Positions 6,601 through 9,108 of a stretch of 9,108 nt of DNA are shown one piece after another. Position 1 is the stretch's first letter, and every line of letters begins with the position of its first letter. Under the pieces are notes generated by a model that saw nothing but the letters and a program-made list of their open reading frames with translations, searched no databases and had not been told where the DNA came from. Both the position numbers and the translations under genes were made by a program. The stretch comes from an uncultured Clostridia bacterium (lineage in GTDB: Bacteria; Bacillota; Clostridia; Christensenellales; Aristaeellaceae). The DNA is taken from the NCBI GenBank assembly GCA_946615785.1, contig CAMOIA010000044.1, forward strand, positions 1 to 9,108. The letters are read 5' to 3'.

Positions 6601-6605
6601 AAGGA

Positions 6606-8435
6606 TCAATCCGAGTTTTTCACGCGGGCCGCGTTTTTCATGCGCTGCTCGTGGCTCAGAACCCGCTTGCGCATGCGCAGGGATTTCGGCGTGATCTCCA
6701 GCAGTTCGTCGTCGTCGATGAATTCCAGACATTCCTCCAGCGTCAGCGGATGGACGCTCACAAGGCGCAGACTGTCCTCCGAAGCGGAGGCGTTCCGCAT
6801 GTTGGTGACATGCTTGGCCTTGCACACGTTCACCACAATGTCGCCCGGGCGGCTGGATTCGCCGCAGATCATGCCGCCGTATACCGGCGTCTGGTTGGAA
6901 ATGAACAGCGTGCCCCGCTCCTGCACATAATACAGCGCGTACTGCGTGGCTTCGCCGGTTTCATAGCAGACCAGCGCGCCGACGCTGCGATGCGGGATAT
7001 CGCCCTTGAATTCTTCGTAGTGGTCGTAAACGCTGCTCATCACGCCCTCGCCGCGCGTATCGGTCATGAATTCGCTGCGATAACCGAAAAGTCCGCGGCT
7101 CGGCACCATGAATTCCAGGCGCACGCGTTCGCCGCCCGTCATGGAAACCAGATTGCCCCTGCGGCGGCCGATCTTCTCGATCACCGCGCCGGCATAGGCC
7201 TGGGGCACGTCCGCCACCATCATTTCGATGGGCTCCATGCGCTTGGTGCCTTCCATTTTGAAAATGACCTCGGGCTTGCTGACCTGGAATTCATAGCCCT
7301 CGCGGCGCATATTTTCAATCAGGATGGAAAGATGCAGTTCGCCCCTTCCGCATACCTCAAAGCAGTCCGGCGTCGCGCCGTCCTTGACGCGCAGGGAGAC
7401 ATCCGTTTCGATCTCGCGGTAGAGCCTGGCGCGCAAATGCCTGGAGGTGACGAACTGCCCTTCGCGGCCCGCAAACGGCGAATCGTTCACGGAGAAGGTC
7501 ATGGTAACGGTGGGTTCGGTAATGGCGACAAAGGGCAGCGGCTCCACCCGGTCGGGCGAGCAGACGGTATCGCCGATCTCGATGTCCGGCAGGCCCGTCA
7601 GCGCGACGATGTCGCCCATGCTCACTTCCTGCGCGCCCATGCGCTTGAGCCCTTCGTAAACCGAAAGACCGGTCAGGCGCCAGGGCGGGGTCACCTTATC
7701 GGAAAGCGCGTTGCAGCGCACCACCATCATGCCCTCGGAAAGCTTTCCGCGGCTGATGCGGCCGATGCCGATGCGCCCGACATAGTCGTTGTAGTCAATG
7801 GTGGAAATGAGCACCTGCGCAGGGCCGTCCGGGTCGCCCTCCGGCGCCGGAATATACTTCAGAATGGATTCGAACAGCGGCCGCATGTCCGTGCCGGGGG
7901 TTTCCAGATCCAGCGTGGCTGTGCCCCTGCGGGCGCTCGCATATACGATGGGCCGGTCGAGGGTCGCGGGATCGGCGTCCAGTTCGATCAGCAGATCCAC
8001 GATCTCGTCCACCACTTCCTCGCAGCGTGCATCCGGGCGGTCCACCTTATTGATAACGATAATCACCGGCAGCTTCAGGCTCAGCGCCTTCTGCAGGACA
8101 AACCGGGTCTGCGGCATCGGGCCTTCGAAAGAATCCACCAGCAGCAAAACGCCGTCCACCATCTTTAAAACGCGCTCCACTTCGCCGCCGAAGTCAGCGT
8201 GGCCGGGCGTGTCGACAATGTTGATTTTGGTGTTGCCAAAGTGAATCGAGGTGTTTTTTGCCAGGATCGTGATGCCGCGCTCCCGTTCGATGGCGTTGGA
8301 GTCCATCACGCGGTCCTCCACCTGCTGGTTCTGTCTGAAAACGCCGCTCTGCCGGAGCAGCTGATCCACCAGGGTGGTTTTCCCGTGATCGACGTGTGCA
8401 ATGATGGCGATGTTCCTGATATCCTCGCGAACCAT
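6606..8435 (-). CDS. typA: TypA/BipA ribosome-binding translational GTPase
   Basis: TypA (BipA) is an EF-G-like GTPase that binds the 70S ribosome and assists ribosome assembly and growth under cold or other stress. The protein has 609 residues, normal for the family. GTPase motifs are intact: G1 AHVDHGKTT (13-21), G2 RGITI (53-57), G3 DTPGH (75-79), G4 NKVD (129-132), G5 ASA (166-168). Then come a beta-barrel domain 2 (about 200-300), an EF-G domain III-like 'GRGELHLSILIENMRREG' (363-380), a domain V-like part (400-480) with 'SRGLFGYRSEF', and the BipA-specific C-terminal domain (about 485-609) with 'KHVTNMR' and 'TPKSLRMRK'. ATG 8435 is chosen because AAGGAAGG lies just upstream and homologues begin next to the 'RNIAIIAHVDHG' strand; an in-frame extension to 8483 would overlap the leader hairpin. 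Single-gene transcription unit with its own promoter and terminator. Confidence 0.98.
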   Translation of the reverse strand: MVREDIRNIAIIAHVDHGKTTLVDQLLRQSGVFRQNQQVEDRVMDSNAIERERGITILAKNTSIHFGNTKINIVDTPGHADFGGEVERVLKMVDGVLLLVDSFEGPMPQTRFVLQKALSLKLPVIIVINKVDRPDARCEEVVDEIVDLLIELDADPATLDRPIVYASARRGTATLDLETPGTDMRPLFESILKYIPAPEGDPDGPAQVLISTIDYNDYVGRIGIGRISRGKLSEGMMVVRCNALSDKVTPPWRLTGLSVYEGLKRMGAQEVSMGDIVALTGLPDIEIGDTVCSPDRVEPLPFVAITEPTVTMTFSVNDSPFAGREGQFVTSRHLRARLYREIETDVSLRVKDGATPDCFEVCGRGELHLSILIENMRREGYEFQVSKPEVIFKMEGTKRMEPIEMMVADVPQAYAGAVIEKIGRRRGNLVSMTGGERVRLEFMVPSRGLFGYRSEFMTDTRGEGVMSSVYDHYEEFKGDIPHRSVGALVCYETGEATQYALYYVQERGTLFISNQTPVYGGMICGESSRPGDIVVNVCKAKHVTNMRNASASEDSLRLVSVHPLTLEECLEFIDDDELLEITPKSLRMRKRVLSHEQRMKNAARVKNSD

Positions 8436-8466
8436 GCGAAACCTTCCTTTATAAATCCAGAATACC

Positions 8467-8485
8467 GTTTGCCCATGCGGCAAAC
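8467..8485 (-). promoter_or_regulatory. Palindrome at the start of the typA leader
   Basis: GTTTGCC-N5-GGCAAAC, a perfect 7-bp inverted repeat. It begins at or next to the predicted typA transcription start (about 8486). It could be a repressor operator or a 5'-terminal mRNA stem. The leader from here to ATG 8435 is about 50 nt. Confidence 0.5.
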
Positions 8486-8490
8486 AATGT

Positions 8491-8520
8491 ATTTTATACC
8501 GCGCCCGAAAGGATTGTCAA
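8491..8520 (-). promoter_or_regulatory. Sigma-A-like promoter of typA
   Basis: Minus strand: perfect -35 TTGACA (8520-8515) followed by TATAAAAT. The -10 is either TATAAA (8498-8493, spacer 16) or TAAAAT (8496-8491, spacer 18). The strong -35 and near-consensus -10 suggest constitutive, fairly strong expression. Predicted start about 8486. Confidence 0.8.
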
Positions 8521-8650
8521 GCGCCAATCAAGCCCGAAATACGGCGCGGAACGCGGAAAACAAAGCGCGGACTGAAAACCGGCTCCGCACCGGCATACGC
8601 CGCCCGAAGCTGCCCGCTTCCGGACGAAACAGAACCCCTAAAAAAGGAGT
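8521..8650. other. Intergenic stretch, nothing recognised
   Basis: This part of the 347-bp gap between typA and the plus-strand gene holds no gene I can support. It is GC-rich with small inverted repeats (for example CCGG around 8579-8592) and turns A-rich towards 8650. Open frames that cross it on both strands lack ribosome binding sites and family features. Confidence 0.6.
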
Positions 8651-8686
8651 AAAAAAGAAAAAACCTGTCTACCCGCGGTAGACAGG
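8651..8686 (-). terminator. Intrinsic terminator facing left, with no gene before it
   Basis: Minus strand: CCTGTCTACC (8686-8677), loop GCG, GGTAGACAGG (8673-8664), a perfect 10-bp stem followed at once by TTTTTTCTTTTTT (8663-8651). In this direction it is textbook. In the plus direction six bases (GGCGCC) separate the stem from TTTTTT (8693-8698), so it would work poorly. No minus-strand gene lies between it and the divergent plus-strand gene. It may insulate typA from antisense transcription or end a small RNA. Confidence 0.8.
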
Positions 8687-8701
8687 GGCGCCTTTTTTCC
8701 G

Positions 8702-8710
8702 TGTTATCAT
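8702..8710 (+). promoter_or_regulatory. Predicted extended -10 promoter of the secreted-protein gene
   Basis: TG-T-TATCAT is an extended -10 element (TG at 8702-8703, TATCAT at 8705-8710). The position of a -35 at 17 bp spacing falls in the terminator stem and does not match consensus, as is normal for extended -10 promoters. Predicted start about 8717, giving a leader of some 65 nt. Confidence 0.5.
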
Positions 8711-8722
8711 CCAATCGTCGAA

Positions 8723-8774
8723 AGGAGATACAAGCTCCTGGACAGACCAAACCGAAACGAAAACCTTAAGGAGG
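8723..8774 (+). promoter_or_regulatory. Leader with two Shine-Dalgarno copies and one anti-Shine-Dalgarno segment
   Basis: AGGAG (8723-8727) lies 7 nt before CTCCT (8735-8739). The true ribosome binding site AAGGAGG (8768-8774) follows, 8 nt before ATG 8783. CTCCT can pair with either AGGAG, so the first copy could keep the second free. The first AGGAG has no usable start codon after it. The pairing is only 5 bp; regulatory use is inferred. Confidence 0.35.
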
Positions 8775-8782
8775 ATACAGCC

Positions 8783-9108
8783 ATGAAGAACACTGCCATC
8801 ACCAAGATCGTCGCCATCGTCCTGCTCGTCTCCATCGCCCTTTCCTGCACCTCCGTCGCCTCCGCCAAGAGCGGCAGCGAGTACTACTCCACGAACATCA
8901 AAAACCTTGACATGACCTCCTCCCAGATGACCAATTCCAAGGCCAACCGCATTACCATCGCCGCCCTCATGCTCCTTGAGGTCATCGGCAAGGCCTCCGA
9001 CGGCTCGACCATCTACAATAAGGTCAAGGCCACGGGCACCTGCTACATCGCCCGCTACGGCTCCTGCATCGACGTCTACTACCCCGTCGGCAGCTCCCGC
9101 TACCTGAA
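8783..9108 (+). CDS. Secreted protein of unknown family, C-terminus beyond window edge
   Basis: The visible 108 residues begin with a signal peptide: K2 and K8, a hydrophobic core (9-21), and a likely signal peptidase I site after ASA (28). A lipobox around C22 (ALSC) is possible but weak. The mature part is Ser/Tyr/Thr-rich, with 'NLDMTSSQMTNSKANRITIAALMLLEVIGKASDGSTIYNK' in pieces over 41-80, suggesting one short amphipathic helix. It also has two cysteines (C87, C95) spaced 8 apart near the visible end. I do not recognise the family. The start is firm: AAGGAGG lies 8 nt upstream of the ATG. Codon use is extreme: all 11 Ala are GCC, 10 of 11 Ile are ATC and 7 of 8 Lys are AAG, whereas the visible ATPase mixes GCG, GCC and GCA for Ala. 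This points to very high expression or different ancestry. It is transcribed away from typA. Confidence 0.85.
   Translation, partial: MKNTAITKIVAIVLLVSIALSCTSVASAKSGSEYYSTNIKNLDMTSSQMTNSKANRITIAALMLLEVIGKASDGSTIYNKVKATGTCYIARYGSCIDVYYPVGSSRYL

Noticed and set aside
6297..8168. 623-codon plus-strand open frame opposite typA and the phosphatase
   Set aside because: It covers parts of two well-supported minus-strand genes and the terminator between them, is His/Ala-rich and has no recognisable domain.
8199..8681. Plus-strand open frame ending in a Lys-rich tail
   Set aside because: Its first part is antisense of typA, and the tail comes from the A-rich side of the terminator; no ribosome binding site.
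8738..8782. In-frame CTG at 8738 as a start for the secreted protein, with AGGAG upstream
   Set aside because: CTG is a rare start, and the added 15 charged residues would spoil the signal peptide that follows ATG 8783.
1..9108. CRISPR array, tRNA, insertion sequence or attachment site
   Set aside because: No regularly spaced direct repeats, cloverleaf, transposase-like product or terminal inverted repeats with target duplication were seen.

Overview
The window reads as a chromosomal segment of a GC-rich low-branching Bacillota (Firmicutes), most likely a Clostridia-class anaerobe. The reasons are AGGAGG-type ribosome binding sites, sigma-A-like promoters, classical intrinsic terminators, a DUF4317 protein (a family I know from Clostridia) and a YwlE-type phosphatase. 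The genus cannot be given from this sequence. Six genes and part of a seventh lie on the minus strand up to about 8435; one partial gene at the right edge runs the other way. No tRNA, rRNA, IS element, phage gene or CRISPR array was found.

Layout from right to left along the minus strand. typA/bipA (6606-8435) has a clear promoter (8491-8520), a palindrome at about its transcription start, and a strong terminator just after its stop (6571-6600). Next is a tightly packed three-gene operon: a YwlE-like protein-arginine/LMW phosphatase (6122-6529), TrmO, the tRNA t6A37 N6-methyltransferase (5416-6120), and a DUF4317 protein of unknown function (4296-5426). Gene junctions are 1 bp apart or overlap by 11 bp. 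A gene-free stretch of about 490 bp follows. Most of it (3913-4284) is a chain of strong hairpins ending in an intrinsic terminator (3860-3893) whose hairpin overlaps a sigma-A-like promoter. Last is an ABC importer operon: a secreted solute-binding protein (2657-3802), a fused two-domain permease (734-2584) and an ATPase (1-732, cut by the window edge). A terminator-like hairpin (2603-2643) sits between the binding protein and the permease.

The importer matches the AfuA/FbpA + FbpB-like fused permease + FbpC/PotA-like ATPase arrangement; the substrate cannot be fixed from sequence. The binding protein is probably made in excess over the membrane parts because of the internal hairpin.

At the right edge (8783 onward, plus strand) a gene for a secreted protein of unknown family begins. 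It has a strong ribosome binding site, an extended -10 promoter, a leader carrying an anti-Shine-Dalgarno segment, and codon use very unlike its neighbours. Between it and typA lies an intrinsic terminator facing left with no gene in front of it.

The least explained part of the window is the structured 3913-4284 region. It could be a long 3' UTR, an independent RNA, a dispersed repeat, or a riboswitch-like leader of the importer operon. These cannot be told apart from this sequence alone.
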